Shown: positions 25,714 through 34,872 of the stretch, piece after piece
How the letters are laid out: each line of letters starts with the position of its first letter
How positions within the stretch are numbered: position 1 is the first letter of the stretch
Source: Ruegeria intermedia
GTDB taxonomy: Bacteria; Pseudomonadota; Alphaproteobacteria; Rhodobacterales; Rhodobacteraceae
Direction: 5' to 3'
Assembly (NCBI RefSeq): GCF_900129345.1
Contig: NZ_FQVK01000001.1
Location: 248,001 to 312,000 of the forward strand
DNA length: 64,000 nt
Position numbers and translations under genes: made by a program
Notes under the pieces: generated by a model
The model's input: the letters and a program-made list of their open reading frames with translations, nothing else
Told to the model about the DNA's origin: nothing
The model's database searches: none

Positions 25714-26518
25714 AGGGGTCCTCGTAGGGGTCAAGATAGGGGTCCGCGGCCGGATCCCCGCCAAGGTCGGCGTACGGGTCCGAGTACAGATCCAGATAGG
25801 CATCCTCATCGTCGCGCGCCAGTTCGAACCGGCGGTTCTGCAGATAGATCAGGCGGGCCTGCGCATAGCTGTCGGCGCTTTCATACAGGATCGAGTCCAC
25901 CGTGTCCGAATACCGGCCCCGGTCGCCCATCCGGCGCACGACCTCGGCATAAAGGCCCAGGTTGTCGACCGGGCGGGTCGGCGCCAGGTCGATCGGGTTG
26001 GTGAACAGGTTCACCACCACGCCCACCGCGTCGCGTGTGGTGGACGGGCCGTAGAAGGGCAGCTCGACATAGGCACCTTCGCCGAAACCCCACACATAAA
26101 GGGTTTCGCCGAAATCGGTATCGACCGGCGGCAGGTTCAACTCGTCCGCCGGTTTCGACAGGCCGAACCCGCCCACCGTCGAGTTGATCACGAAGCGCAG
26201 CAGGGCGTTGCCGGACTGTTTCAGGTTGCCCTGCAACAGGTAATCGACGGCCTGCCCGGGCAGGGTGATGTTCTCGGCGAAGTTGTTGAAACTGGTTACC
26301 ATCGGGTCGGGCACGACCTTGACATAACCCTTGGACGCCGGGCGGAACAGAAACCGGTCCACGCCCCGGTTGAACTTGTGGATGCCCCGGTTGGTTTTTT
26401 CGTAGGGGTCGAAAACCTCGCCCCGCGTCGCGGCATCCTGCGGCTGGCTGGCACAGGCCGACAGCACCGCCAAAAGCGCGCCAAGGGCGACATGTCTGAA
26501 ACGGATCCGGCTCGACAC
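25703..26518 (-). CDS. mlaA: MlaA/VacJ outer-membrane lipoprotein
   Basis: MlaA removes misplaced phospholipids from the outer leaflet. The 271 residues have a lipoprotein signal with lipobox LSAC (about 19-22), then DPYEKTNRGIHKFNRGVDRFLFRP, GGFGLSKPADELNLPPVDTDFGETL and GAYVELPFYGPSTTRDAVG, all typical of VacJ. The C-terminus is an odd acidic DPY-rich tail (DPYADLGG..., then DPYLDPYEDPYAE) whose codons contain the mlaC start. The start is uncertain: the GTG chosen gives a normal lipoprotein signal, and a GTG four codons upstream (26530) is possible. Confidence 0.88.
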   Translation of the reverse strand: MSSRIRFRHVALGALLAVLSACASQPQDAATRGEVFDPYEKTNRGIHKFNRGVDRFLFRPASKGYVKVVPDPMVTSFNNFAENITLPGQAVDYLLQGNLKQSGNALLRFVINSTVGGFGLSKPADELNLPPVDTDFGETLYVWGFGEGAYVELPFYGPSTTRDAVGVVVNLFTNPIDLAPTRPVDNLGLYAEVVRRMGDRGRYSDTVDSILYESADSYAQARLIYLQNRRFELARDDEDAYLDLYSDPYADLGGDPAADPYLDPYEDPYAE

Positions 26519-26814
26519 GGTCTCATTCACTCCCGTTCGCCCGGATGTAAGGCAACCGGACACTCGATCAATACTCTTGGCCTGTTTGCACCGGCCCAAT
26601 CCTCCGGCAGATAGTGGTTTTCCGCCCGAATTGAAACTCCTAGCGTGTTACCCGCGCGCATCCGCAAGGTAAAGTGGTTGGCGTTCAACACCTCGGGGAC
26701 AAAAGAGAGCGCGTCGTTTCGCAGGCCGACGGGAAAATGACGGTTTTGCGTCTTTTCGCGAATCCCGTTCCCGGTTAGCGTCCCGAAAACGGACCGAGAG
26801 CTGAGGACAAGAAC
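26519..26814. other. Divergent mlaA/ridA intergenic region
   Basis: About 296 bases between divergent starts. It should contain both promoters, but I see no convincing -35/-10 pair, dyad or RNA structure. There are short stop-bounded frames only, without coding character. Confidence 0.4.
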
Positions 26815-27270
26815 ATGAGCATCGCGGCAAAACTGGAATCCATGGGCGTGATCCTGCCGGACGCCCCCGCGCCGGCGGCCAATTACGTGCCGTTCGTGCG
26901 GGTGGGCAACATCGTCTATGTCTCGGGTCAGATCTCGAAGGGCGATGCGTTGATCACCGGCAAGCTGGGCGCCGACATGGACGTCGCGGCCGGCGCGGCG
27001 GCGGCGCGGGTCTGCGCGATCAACCTGCTGGCCCAGGTCAAGGCGGCCTGCGGCGGTGACATCGACAAGCTGTTGCGCGTGATCAAGCTGACCGGTTTCG
27101 TGAACTCGACCGCCGATTTCACCGACCAGCCGCAGGTGATCAACGGCGCATCGGACTTCCTGGTCGAGGCGCTGGGCGAAGCCGGCCGCCATTCGCGTTC
27201 GGCCGTCAGCGCCGCGTCGCTGCCGCTGGGCGTCGCGGTCGAGATCGAAGGGATTTTCGAAGTCCGATGA
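26815..27270 (+). CDS. RidA family (YjgF/Rid) protein
   Basis: The 151 residues match the Rid family branch with long N-terminus (LESMGVILPDAPAPAANYVPFVRVGNIVYVSGQ), which hydrolyses reactive enamine/imine intermediates or has related roles. The canonical catalytic Arg of archetypal RidA (in the C(D)R-type motif) is not clearly placed; the C-terminal part reads GRHSRSAVSAASLPLGVAVEIEGIF, so substrate and activity may differ. A GAGGA ribosome site precedes the ATG. Its stop overlaps the next start (ATGA). Confidence 0.82.
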   Translation: MSIAAKLESMGVILPDAPAPAANYVPFVRVGNIVYVSGQISKGDALITGKLGADMDVAAGAAAARVCAINLLAQVKAACGGDIDKLLRVIKLTGFVNSTADFTDQPQVINGASDFLVEALGEAGRHSRSAVSAASLPLGVAVEIEGIFEVR

Positions 27271-28034
27271 TACCTCCGCTGCCCGACGCGTTTCTGCGCA
27301 CACCGATCGCCCACCGGGCGCTGCACGACATCCGCGACAACCGCCCGGAAAACAGCCGGGCGGCGGTCGCCGCCGCCGTCAGGTCCGGCTATGGGATCGA
27401 GATCGACCTGCAGCTGACATCCGACGGTCGGGCCATGGTGTTCCACGACTATGATCTGTTGCGCCTGACCGGCCAGACGGGGGCCATCCAGCAGATCACC
27501 CGGGCCGAGGCTGCGAAGATTCCGCTGCTGCACGGGGACGAGGGGATTCCATCGCTGGAACAGGTGTTGGATCTGGTCGCCGGCCGGGTCCCGCTGCTGA
27601 TCGAGTTCAAGGATCAGGATGGCGAAATGGGCGCGAATGTCGGCGCCCTCGAGCAGGCGGTGGTCGAGCTGCTGCGCCGCTATGCCGGGCCGGTGGCGCT
27701 GATGTCGTTCAACCCGCACACGGTGGCCGAACTGGCGCGTCTGGCACCGCAATTGCCACGGGGCATCGTGACGTGTTCCTATCAGCCCAAGGTCGAACAT
27801 CTTCCGGTCGGGGTCTGCGATCACCTGCGCGACATCCCCGATTTCGACCGCGTCGAGGCCAGCTTCATCAGTCACGAGGTGCAGGACCTGTCCCGCCCCC
27901 GCGTGGCCGAGCTGAAGGCGCAGGGCGTGCCGATCCTGTGCTGGACGGTGCGCTCGGCCGAACAGGAGGCCGAGGCGCGCAAGGTGGCCGACAATGTGAC
28001 CTTCGAAAACTATCTGGCCGCCATTCCGGGTTGA
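27267..28034 (+). CDS. Glycerophosphodiester phosphodiesterase family protein
   Basis: The 255-residue TIM-barrel GDPD shows AHRALHD (His16-Arg17), PENSRAAV, the metal/acid motif GIEIDLQLTSDG and FHDYDLLRLTG, then LLIEFKDQ and a C-terminal VPILCWTVRSAEQ. These fit GP-PDE, which releases sn-glycerol 3-phosphate and an alcohol from glycerophosphodiesters. There is no signal peptide, so it is probably cytosolic. It is coupled to ridA and followed by the DUF482 gene after 48 bases. Confidence 0.9.
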   Translation: MIPPLPDAFLRTPIAHRALHDIRDNRPENSRAAVAAAVRSGYGIEIDLQLTSDGRAMVFHDYDLLRLTGQTGAIQQITRAEAAKIPLLHGDEGIPSLEQVLDLVAGRVPLLIEFKDQDGEMGANVGALEQAVVELLRRYAGPVALMSFNPHTVAELARLAPQLPRGIVTCSYQPKVEHLPVGVCDHLRDIPDFDRVEASFISHEVQDLSRPRVAELKAQGVPILCWTVRSAEQEAEARKVADNVTFENYLAAIPG

Positions 28035-28082
28035 ACCCGGCTGCCGGCGTCACAGATGGTTCAAGGGGACGCAGGAGGCCAC

Positions 28083-29270
28083 ATGGACCAGTCACAGATC
28101 GAGATCCGGGTTCTGTCATCGCTGGATCGGATCCCGGCGGCCGAATGGGACAGTTGTGCCTGCCCCGAGGCCGCCGACGGCGCCCGCCCGCTGGACCCGT
28201 TCACCACGCACCGGTTCCTGCGCGCGCTGGAAGACAGCGGATCGGTCGGGCGGGGCACCGGGTGGCAGCCGCAATACCTGACCGCCTATCTGGACGGCCT
28301 GCTGATCGGGGCCGCGCCGATGTATGCCAAGTCGCACAGCCAGGGCGAATACATCTTCGATCACAGCTGGGCCCATGCCTATGAAAACGCGGGCGGGCGG
28401 TATTACCCCAAATTGCAGATCGCTGTGCCCTTCACCCCGGCCACCGGGCGGCGGTTTCTGACACGGCCCGGCTATGACGGGACCGCCATGTCGGCGCTGG
28501 TGCAGGGGGCGGTGCAACTGGCCGCCGACAATCGCCTGTCGTCGCTGCACGTCACCTTCTGCACCCAGGACGAGGCGCTGGCCGGGCAGCAGATGGGCCT
28601 GCTGGCGCGCGATTCGCAGCAGTTTCACTGGCTGAACGACGGCTATGCCGATTTCGACGATTTCCTCGCCGCCCTGTCCTCGCGCAAGCGCAAGAACATC
28701 CGCAAGGAACGGGCGCAGGCCAATGCCTTTGGCGGCGAGATCCGCACCCTGACCGGCGCCGATCTGCGGCCCGAACACTGGGACGCGTTCTGGGAGTTCT
28801 ATCAGGACACCGGCGCACGCAAGTGGGGCTCGCCCTATCTGACGCGGCAATTCTTTGACATCGTTCACGAAACCATGGCCGATGACGTGGCGCTGGTGCT
28901 GGCCGAGCGGGGCGGATACCCGGTGGCCGGCGCGCTGAACTTCATCGGGCGCAAGACCTTGTTCGGGCGCTATTGGGGCTGCACCGAACATCACCCCTGT
29001 CTGCATTTCGAACTGTGCTACTATAGGGCGATTGACTTTGCCATCGCGCATGGTCTGGCCCGAGTCGAAGCCGGCGCGCAGGGCGAACACAAGCTGGCGC
29101 GGGGTTATCTGCCCACGCGCACGCACAGCCTGCACTGGATCGCCGATCCCGGCTTTGCCGACGCCGTCGCGCGGTACCTCGAGGCCGAGGCCCGGGCGGT
29201 AGGCGAAGAGATCGAGATTCTGACGGATTACGGCCCGTTCAGAAAAGCCAACCCGGAGGAACGGCAATGA
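28083..29270 (+). CDS. DUF482 / peptidogalycan-type GNAT-like protein
   Basis: The 395 residues resemble the COG3146 (DUF482) family: two GNAT-like halves with [39 protein letters not shown] and a C-terminal [19 protein letters not shown] stretch. The family is related to FemAB/N-acyltransferases and its substrate is unknown. GGAGG lies just before ATG. An upstream in-frame start (28056) has no better signal. It is coupled to phhB (ATGA overlap). Confidence 0.85.
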   Translation: MDQSQIEIRVLSSLDRIPAAEWDSCACPEAADGARPLDPFTTHRFLRALEDSGSVGRGTGWQPQYLTAYLDGLLIGAAPMYAKSHSQGEYIFDHSWAHAYENAGGRYYPKLQIAVPFTPATGRRFLTRPGYDGTAMSALVQGAVQLAADNRLSSLHVTFCTQDEALAGQQMGLLARDSQQFHWLNDGYADFDDFLAALSSRKRKNIRKERAQANAFGGEIRTLTGADLRPEHWDAFWEFYQDTGARKWGSPYLTRQFFDIVHETMADDVALVLAERGGYPVAGALNFIGRKTLFGRYWGCTEHHPCLHFELCYYRAIDFAIAHGLARVEAGAQGEHKLARGYLPTRTHSLHWIADPGFADAVARYLEAEARAVGEEIEILTDYGPFRKANPEERQ

Positions 29271-29560
29271 GCGAACTACTGTCCACCGAGACCCGCGGCC
29301 CGCTGCTGGATCCGCTGTTCAGGAACGGCTGGACCATGGTCGCGGACCGCGACGCGATCACCAAGACCTTCATCTTCGACGATTTCGTCGATGCCTTCGG
29401 CTGGATGACCAGGGTGGCGATCTTTGCGGAAAAGTGGAACCACCACCCCGAATGGAAGAACGTCTACCGCACGGTCGAGGTGGTTTTGACCACCCATGAC
29501 GTGGGCGGCCTGTCGTCTCAGGACGCCAAGCTGGCGCGCAAGATGGACAGCCTGCTTTAG
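29267..29560 (+). CDS. phhB: 4a-hydroxytetrahydrobiopterin dehydratase (PCD/DCoH)
   Basis: The 97 residues carry the PCD signature: [19 protein letters not shown] with catalytic histidines, then [17 protein letters not shown]. The enzyme regenerates tetrahydropterin after aromatic amino acid hydroxylation; some members serve other pterin or molybdopterin-linked roles. No phenylalanine hydroxylase gene is in the window. It is coupled to the upstream gene and has a head-on stop overlap with the next lipoprotein gene. Confidence 0.92.
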   Translation: MSELLSTETRGPLLDPLFRNGWTMVADRDAITKTFIFDDFVDAFGWMTRVAIFAEKWNHHPEWKNVYRTVEVVLTTHDVGGLSSQDAKLARKMDSLL

Positions 29561-29877
29561 CCGCGGTCGCCGCGAGAACCGGTGCCGCCGGCCAGCAGGG
29601 CAACCTCACCCAGCCGCCGGAACTCGGCCGGGGTCACGGTGCCATCGCTGACATCTATTCCGCGCGGAATGCCGGTGGTGCGATTGCCCACCATCCGAAC
29701 GCTGCGCGCGGCCGGATCGATGTCGAGGCAGCGCGTCTGATAGCAGGTCAGACCCGATGTGCTGATCTGGATGCGGGCCTGCCCGTCGGGGCCGGTGACG
29801 ACAGGGGATTGTGGCACCTCGCAGGCGGTCAGAGCGACCATGGCGCCGATGCCGGCCAGTGTTTTCATGTCGGCCAT
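29557..29877 (-). CDS. Small hypothetical lipoprotein
   Basis: A 106-residue exported protein with a signal and lipobox (MVALTAC). The mature part has a pair of cysteines (TCYQTRC) and a C-terminal Gly/Arg tail. I do not recognise the family. AGGAGG six bases before the ATG of MADMKTLAG decides the start. Its last codons overlap the phhB stop on the other strand. Confidence 0.65.
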   Translation of the reverse strand: MADMKTLAGIGAMVALTACEVPQSPVVTGPDGQARIQISTSGLTCYQTRCLDIDPAARSVRMVGNRTTGIPRGIDVSDGTVTPAEFRRLGEVALLAGGTGSRGDRG

Positions 29878-29953
29878 CAAGATCCTCCTTGCCGTTTTTC
29901 TGCCATGTGCAAGCGCCCGGCGGGGCGCTTGCGGTTGGGTTTCCTTTTGGCGG

Positions 29954-30439
29954 TCAGATGACCGCCAGCAGGCCTTCTCCGGCCGAAATCTCGCAGGCGC
30001 CGGGGCTTTCCTCGAGGTTCAGCGCCACGACCTTGCCGTCTTCGACCAGCATCGCATAGCGCTTGGAACGCGCGATCAGGCCGGCGGGCGGGGCGTCGAA
30101 ATCCATGCCGATCGCCTTGGTGAATTCCGAGGCCGGATCGGCCAGCATGGTCAGCCCGGCAGCGGTCGCACCCGTGGCCTCGCCCCAAGCCTTCATCACG
30201 AAGGGGTCGTTGACCGACACGCAGATGATCTCGTCCACGCCCTTGGCCGCAAACTGGTCCTTGGTGCGCATGAAGCTGGGCACATGGGCCGAGTGGCAGG
30301 TGGGGGTGAACGCGCCGGGCACGGCAAAGATCACCACCTTGCGGCCCTTGACCTTGCTGGAGAGCCGCACCTCTTCCGGTCCGTTTTCGCCCATCTGGAT
30401 CAGGGTTGCTTCGGGCAGGGTGTCGCCGGTTGAAATCAT
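29954..30439 (-). CDS. Peroxiredoxin of the Prx5 type
   Basis: The 161-residue thiol peroxidase has peroxidatic Cys48 in PGAFTPTCHSAHVPSF and a possible resolving Cys149 near the C-terminus (SPGACEIS). Prx5-type proteins reduce hydrogen and organic peroxides with thioredoxin or glutaredoxin/GSH. I chose the ATG seven bases after AGGAG, giving the usual family length. A longer N-terminus would have no ribosome site. It is divergent from a ferredoxin-reductase-type flavoprotein, a plausible but unproven redox partner. Confidence 0.9.
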   Translation of the reverse strand: MISTGDTLPEATLIQMGENGPEEVRLSSKVKGRKVVIFAVPGAFTPTCHSAHVPSFMRTKDQFAAKGVDEIICVSVNDPFVMKAWGEATGATAAGLTMLADPASEFTKAIGMDFDAPPAGLIARSKRYAMLVEDGKVVALNLEESPGACEISAGEGLLAVI

Positions 30440-30538
30440 CGTCATGCTCCTGTCGATTGAAATTGCAAACGCGCTGCTTGCCGCAATATAGGTTGGCGGG
30501 TGGCACAGGCCACGGGAAATCGACAGGGGGCAGCGCAG

Positions 30539-31750
30539 ATGAGCCATATCGTCGTGATCGGAGCCGGGCAGGCGGGGTCATCCCTGGTGGCCGGGCTGCG
30601 CAAGGGCGGGTTTGACGGGGCGATCACCCTGATCGGGGCGGAACCCGTGCTGCCCTATCAGCGCCCGCCGCTGTCCAAGGCCTATCTTCTGGGCGAGATG
30701 GATCTGGAACGGCTGTTCCTGCGACCCGAAAGTTTCTATGCCGAAAATGACATCACCCTGCGGCTGGGTCAGCAGGTGAACGCGATCGACCCGGCGGCCA
30801 AGACCGTCACCATCGGCGACGAGGTGATCGCCTATGACCAACTGGCGCTGACAACCGGCTCCCATCCACGCCGCCTGCCCGCCGCCATCGGCGGAGACCT
30901 GGCGGGCGTGCATGTGGTGCGCACGCTGGCCGACGTGGACGCGATGGCCCCCGCCGTGACCGAAGGCGCCCGGGCGCTGATCGTGGGCGGCGGGTACATC
31001 GGGCTCGAGGCCGCGGCCGTCTGTGCCAAGCGCGGCGTGCAGGTGACGCTGGTCGAGATGGCCGACCGCATCCTGCAGCGTGTCGCGGCCCCCGAAACCA
31101 GCGACTATTTCCGCGCACTGCACCACGCGCACGGGGTGGACATCCGCGAAGGCGTCGGGCTGGAGCGGATCACCGGCGAGAATGGCAAGGTCACCGGCGC
31201 GGTGCTGGGCGACGGGACGGAACTGGCGGTCGATTTCGTGGTCGTGGGCGTGGGCATCACTCCGGCGACCGAACTGGCCGAGGCAGCCGGGCTTGCCATC
31301 GAGAACGGCATCAAGACCGACGCGCAGGGCCGCACTTCTGCCGCCGATATCTGGGCGGCGGGCGATTGCGCCTCGTTCCCCTACAAGGGCCGGCGCATCC
31401 GGCTGGAAAGCGTGCCCAACGCCATCGACCAGGCCGAGGTGGTGGCGCAGAACATGCTGGGCGCGGGCAAGGATTACGTGGCCACGGCGTGGTTCTGGTC
31501 GGACCAGTATGACGTGAAGCTGCAGATCGCCGGGCTGAACACGGGCTACGACCGGGTGGTGACCCGGCCGGGCGAGGGGGCGACCACCTCGTTCTGGTAT
31601 TACCGGGGCGATCAGTTGCTGGCAGTGGATGCGATGAACGACCCGCGCGCCTACATGGTCGGCAAGCGCCTGATCGACGCAGGGAAAACCGCCGATCCGG
31701 CGGTGGTGGCCGACCCCGCAGCGGATCTGAAGCCGCTGCTCAAGGCGTGA
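30539..31750 (+). CDS. FAD-dependent ferredoxin/rubredoxin reductase-type oxidoreductase
   Basis: The 403 residues match the NAD(P)H-dependent reductases of ferredoxin/putidaredoxin type: FAD motif VVIGAGQAGSSLVAGL (5-20), NAD motif IVGGGYIGLEAAAV (about 146-160), the second FAD stretch IWAAGDCA (about 272-279) and a C-terminal reductase domain. It probably passes electrons to a ferredoxin or P450 partner; none is adjacent. It overlaps rsmD (GTGA). Electron acceptor unknown. Confidence 0.88.
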   Translation: MSHIVVIGAGQAGSSLVAGLRKGGFDGAITLIGAEPVLPYQRPPLSKAYLLGEMDLERLFLRPESFYAENDITLRLGQQVNAIDPAAKTVTIGDEVIAYDQLALTTGSHPRRLPAAIGGDLAGVHVVRTLADVDAMAPAVTEGARALIVGGGYIGLEAAAVCAKRGVQVTLVEMADRILQRVAAPETSDYFRALHHAHGVDIREGVGLERITGENGKVTGAVLGDGTELAVDFVVVGVGITPATELAEAAGLAIENGIKTDAQGRTSAADIWAAGDCASFPYKGRRIRLESVPNAIDQAEVVAQNMLGAGKDYVATAWFWSDQYDVKLQIAGLNTGYDRVVTRPGEGATTSFWYYRGDQLLAVDAMNDPRAYMVGKRLIDAGKTADPAVVADPAADLKPLLKA

Positions 31751-32298
31751 GGATCATCGCCGGAGAGTTCCGGGGCCGGGCGCTGGCCTCGGTCGGCAAG
31801 GGGGATGCGGGCGCGCATCTGCGCCCCACCACCGACCGGGTGCGCGAAAGCCTGTTCAACGTGCTGAACCACCTGATCGATTTCGACGGGCTGCGGGTGC
31901 TGGACCTGTTTGCCGGCACCGGCGCGCTGGGGCTCGAGGCGCTGTCGCGCGGCGCGGCGCATGTCACCTTCGTCGATGACGGGCGCGTGGCGCAGGGGCT
32001 GATCCGCAAGAACATCGACATGACCCGCAGCGCCGACCGCACCGCCCTGATCCGCCGCGACGCGACGCGGCTGGGCGACAATCCCGGCGCGCCGTTCGAG
32101 CTGATCTTCCTCGACCCGCCCTATGGCAAGGGGCTGGGGCAAAAAGCACTGGCGGCAGCCATGAACGGCGGCTGGCTGGCCGATGATGCGCTTGTGGTCT
32201 GGGAAGAGAACGCCCCGATGGCTCCGCCCGAAGGCTTCACGCTGCACGATGCGCGCAAATACGGCGACACCCATATATCGCTGATGTGGCGGGGCTGA
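31747..32298 (+). CDS. rsmD: 16S rRNA (guanine966-N2)-methyltransferase
   Basis: RsmD methylates G966 of 16S rRNA. The 183 residues start RIIAGEFRGRALA, with the RPTTDRVRESLFNVL motif, SAM site LDLFAGTGALGLEALSRGA and catalytic DPPYGKG. The GTG start overlaps the stop of the upstream reductase. Strong family match. Confidence 0.95.
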   Translation: MRIIAGEFRGRALASVGKGDAGAHLRPTTDRVRESLFNVLNHLIDFDGLRVLDLFAGTGALGLEALSRGAAHVTFVDDGRVAQGLIRKNIDMTRSADRTALIRRDATRLGDNPGAPFELIFLDPPYGKGLGQKALAAAMNGGWLADDALVVWEENAPMAPPEGFTLHDARKYGDTHISLMWRG

Positions 32299-32345
32299 AT
32301 CGCCCGGTTTTGGACCCGGGGCCGCACCATGCTATGTTGCAGGGC

Positions 32346-32522
32346 ATGGACCGCGCCATGCCCATATTTCCGCTGGCACCCGCGCAAAGAGCCGAGGCCA
32401 CGACCGGCCCCGAACCCAAACCGCGCCGCGCGCCCGTGTTCATCCAGGACGCGGTGACGCCTTGGGGGCGGGAAACGCTGTTGCTTGCGCTGTGGCGCGC
32501 GCAGCAGGATCAGGATCAATAG
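32346..32522 (+). CDS. Small hypothetical protein
   Basis: A 58-residue, Pro/Arg-rich ORF (starts MDRAMPIFPLAPAQRAEA, ends LLLALWRAQQDQDQ) between rsmD and the convergent map gene, with GCAGGGC before its ATG. I do not recognise it. The last codons overlap the map stop region. It could be a small real protein or chance coding. Confidence 0.4.
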   Translation: MDRAMPIFPLAPAQRAEATTGPEPKPRRAPVFIQDAVTPWGRETLLLALWRAQQDQDQ

Positions 32523-33322
32523 GTCGGGTGGAACGTGCCGCCCGGTGACAGGGTAAAGATCTCGACCCCGTCCGAGGTGACGCCCACGGAATGCTCGAAC
32601 TGCGCCGACAGCGACTTGTCGCGGGTCACGGCGGTCCAGTCATCGGCCAGGGTCTTGGTCTCGGGGCGGCCCAGGTTCACCATCGGCTCGATGGTAAAGA
32701 ACATGCCCTCTTCCAGAACCGCGCCGGTGCCGGGGCGGCCATAGTGCAGCACGTTGGGCGGCGCGTGGAACACCCGGCCCAGCCCGTGCCCGCAGAAATC
32801 GCGCACCACGCTCATGCGGTGCGATTCGACGTAGGACTGGATCGCGTGGCCAATGTCACCGAAGGTGTTGCCCGGCTTGACCATCTCGATCCCCTTGAAC
32901 AGGGCGTCATGGGTCACCTGGATCAGCCGCTCGGCCTTGCGCGACAGCTTGCCCGCCACGTACATGCGGCTGGTGTCGCCGAACCAGCCATCGACGATCA
33001 CGGTCACGTCGATGTTCAGGATATCGCCGTCCTTCAGCTTCTTCTCGCCCGGAATCCCGTGGCAGACCACGTGGTTCACGCTGATGCAGCTGGCGTGCTG
33101 ATAGCCCTTGTAGCCGATGGTGGCCGATTTCGCGCCCGCCTCCTCGACCATCCGGGTGATGATCCGGTCGATCTCGCCCGTTGTCTGGCCGGGAAAGACA
33201 TGCTCGGCGATGTCATCAAGGATGCGCGCCGCGACCGCCCCTGCCGCGTGCATGCCGGCAAAGTCAGCCTGTTCGTAAATGCGGATGCCGTCCTTGGTCA
33301 GGCGGCCACGATGGTCTTTCAT
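32516..33322 (-). CDS. map: Type I methionine aminopeptidase
   Basis: Removes the N-terminal Met from nascent proteins. The 268 residues show the metal ligands in NIDVTVIVDGWFGDTSR (two Asp), GHGLGRVFHAPP (His), FFTIEPM (Glu) and QFEHSV (Glu), with CHGIPGEKKL. The ATG is preceded by a TTG, but the ATG is the natural start. It lies 84 bases downstream of sfsA on the same strand. Confidence 0.95.
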   Translation of the reverse strand: MKDHRGRLTKDGIRIYEQADFAGMHAAGAVAARILDDIAEHVFPGQTTGEIDRIITRMVEEAGAKSATIGYKGYQHASCISVNHVVCHGIPGEKKLKDGDILNIDVTVIVDGWFGDTSRMYVAGKLSRKAERLIQVTHDALFKGIEMVKPGNTFGDIGHAIQSYVESHRMSVVRDFCGHGLGRVFHAPPNVLHYGRPGTGAVLEEGMFFTIEPMVNLGRPETKTLADDWTAVTRDKSLSAQFEHSVGVTSDGVEIFTLSPGGTFHPTY

Positions 33323-33406
33323 CAACGCGGGGCTCCAATTGTTGCGCGCGAAACCCTCTTTACGCTGCTTGTGCAGAAAGTGCCAGAGGGCGCGCGGTCG
33401 CGGGCG

Positions 33407-34099
33407 TCACAGTTTGTCGCCGATCCAGACGCCCTTGGGCGTGATTTGGGTCGCATAGACCAGCCGTTCAACCCCTTTTGCTGCCGCAGCGTCAAATTGC
33501 GCCGCATAGGCCGGGTCGATATCGGCGGCCAGCGCGAATCTGTCGCAATCGGTGCGCTGCACCAGGTACAGCATGATCGCTCGGTGCCCGGCCTCGGCCA
33601 TCGCGGCCAACTCGCCCAGATGCTTGGTGCCGCGCGCGGTCACGCTGTCGGGAAACTCGGCCAGTCCGGGCTGGCGCGACAGGGTCACGCTTTTCACCTC
33701 GACATAGGCGTCCGGCAACCCCGTCTCGCTCAGCAGGAAGTCCACACGGCTGCTGGCCCCGTATTTCACCTCGGGCCGGACGGTGCCATAGGCGGCCAGT
33801 TCGGGGATCTCGCCCGCCTCAAGCGCGGCCCGCAGCGCCCGGTTGGGCACCGATGTATCGACCCCGGTGAAATGGCCGTTCTCGTGCTCGACCAGCCGCC
33901 AGCCGAATTTCAGTTTCTTCCTGGGGTCATCGTTGGGCTCCAGCCAGATTTTCATGCCCGGCTCGGCCAGCCCCATCATCGACCCGGGATTGGCGCAATG
34001 GGCCGTCACCTCGTGCCCGCCCTCAAGCCTGCAATCGGCCAGAAAGCGTTTGTAACGGCGGATCAGGCGGGCGGGGACAAGAGGGGTTTGAAAGCGCAT
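33407..34099 (-). CDS. sfsA: DNA/RNA nuclease SfsA
   Basis: The 230 residues match SfsA: FLADCRLEGG, HCANPGSMMGL, VKYGASSRVDFLL, AYVEVKSVTL and EFPDSVTARGTKHL, the last two giving the nuclease-like Asp/Glu-x-Lys site. SfsA was named as a sugar-fermentation stimulation protein; its OB-fold plus nuclease-like domain suggest nucleic-acid binding. It is upstream of map, in the same direction, and divergent from the CinA-type gene after 50 bases. Confidence 0.92.
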   Translation of the reverse strand: MRFQTPLVPARLIRRYKRFLADCRLEGGHEVTAHCANPGSMMGLAEPGMKIWLEPNDDPRKKLKFGWRLVEHENGHFTGVDTSVPNRALRAALEAGEIPELAAYGTVRPEVKYGASSRVDFLLSETGLPDAYVEVKSVTLSRQPGLAEFPDSVTARGTKHLGELAAMAEAGHRAIMLYLVQRTDCDRFALAADIDPAYAAQFDAAAAKGVERLVYATQITPKGVWIGDKL

Positions 34100-34149
34100 G
34101 GCTCTGGGCCTATACCTGCCTCAAAGGTCGATCAAGAGGAGAGCGCGCC

Positions 34150-34872
34150 ATGCCCAACCCAACCGCAGCAATGCTGGTGATCGGGGATGAAATCCTGTCG
34201 GGCCGCACCCGCGACGCCAACATGCACTTTCTGGCGCAGGAGCTGACCAAGCATGGCATCGATCTGAAAGAAGTTCGTATCGTCAGCGATGACGCCGAGG
34301 CCATCGAAACCGCCGTCAAGGCGCTGTCGCAGGCCTATGACCATGTGTTCTCCAGCGGGGGCATCGGCCCGACCCATGACGACATCACCGCCGATTGCAT
34401 CGCCCGCGCCTTCGGGGCCCGTATCGACGTTCGCGAAGACGCCCGCGCCCTGCTGGAGGCGCATTACGACCAGTCCGGGCTGGAGCTGAACGCCGCACGG
34501 CTGCGCATGGCGCGCATCCCCGATGGCGCGACGCTGATCGACAACCCGGTCTCAACCGCGCCGGGTTTTACCTTGGGCAACGTCCACGTGATGGCCGGGG
34601 TGCCCTCGGTGTTCCGGGCGATGGTGGCCAGCGTGCTGCCTACCCTGACCGGAGGCAAGCCATTGTTGTCGCAGACCCTGCGCGTGAACCGGGGCGAGGG
34701 CGACATCGCCGCCAATCTGTCGGCCCTGGCACAGGATTTCGACGACCTGTCGATCGGCTGCTATCCGTTTCAGATCAACGGCGTGTTCGGCGCCAACGTG
34801 GTGGTGCGCGGCACCGACGGCGCCCGCATCGACGCCGCAATCACCCGCCTGGCAAGGGAGCTTGACCTTTGA
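34150..34872 (+). CDS. CinA-type molybdopterin-binding domain protein
   Basis: The 240 residues hold a MoCF/CinA N-terminal fold: MLVIGDEILSGRTRDANMHFLAQEL, then SSGGIGPTHDDIT. There is no C-terminal CinA amidase (PncC) domain, so it is a stand-alone version found in many alphaproteobacteria. By analogy it may hydrolyse nucleotide-sugar-type pyrophosphates such as ADP-ribose; this is inference. It overlaps the next gene by four bases. Confidence 0.88.
   Translation: MPNPTAAMLVIGDEILSGRTRDANMHFLAQELTKHGIDLKEVRIVSDDAEAIETAVKALSQAYDHVFSSGGIGPTHDDITADCIARAFGARIDVREDARALLEAHYDQSGLELNAARLRMARIPDGATLIDNPVSTAPGFTLGNVHVMAGVPSVFRAMVASVLPTLTGGKPLLSQTLRVNRGEGDIAANLSALAQDFDDLSIGCYPFQINGVFGANVVVRGTDGARIDAAITRLARELDL

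Noticed and set aside
25714-25809. Longer N-terminus for MlaC (Arg/Thr/Pro-rich)
   Set aside because: It is the mlaA tail repeat in another frame; the ATG with GAGGA gives a normal signal peptide.
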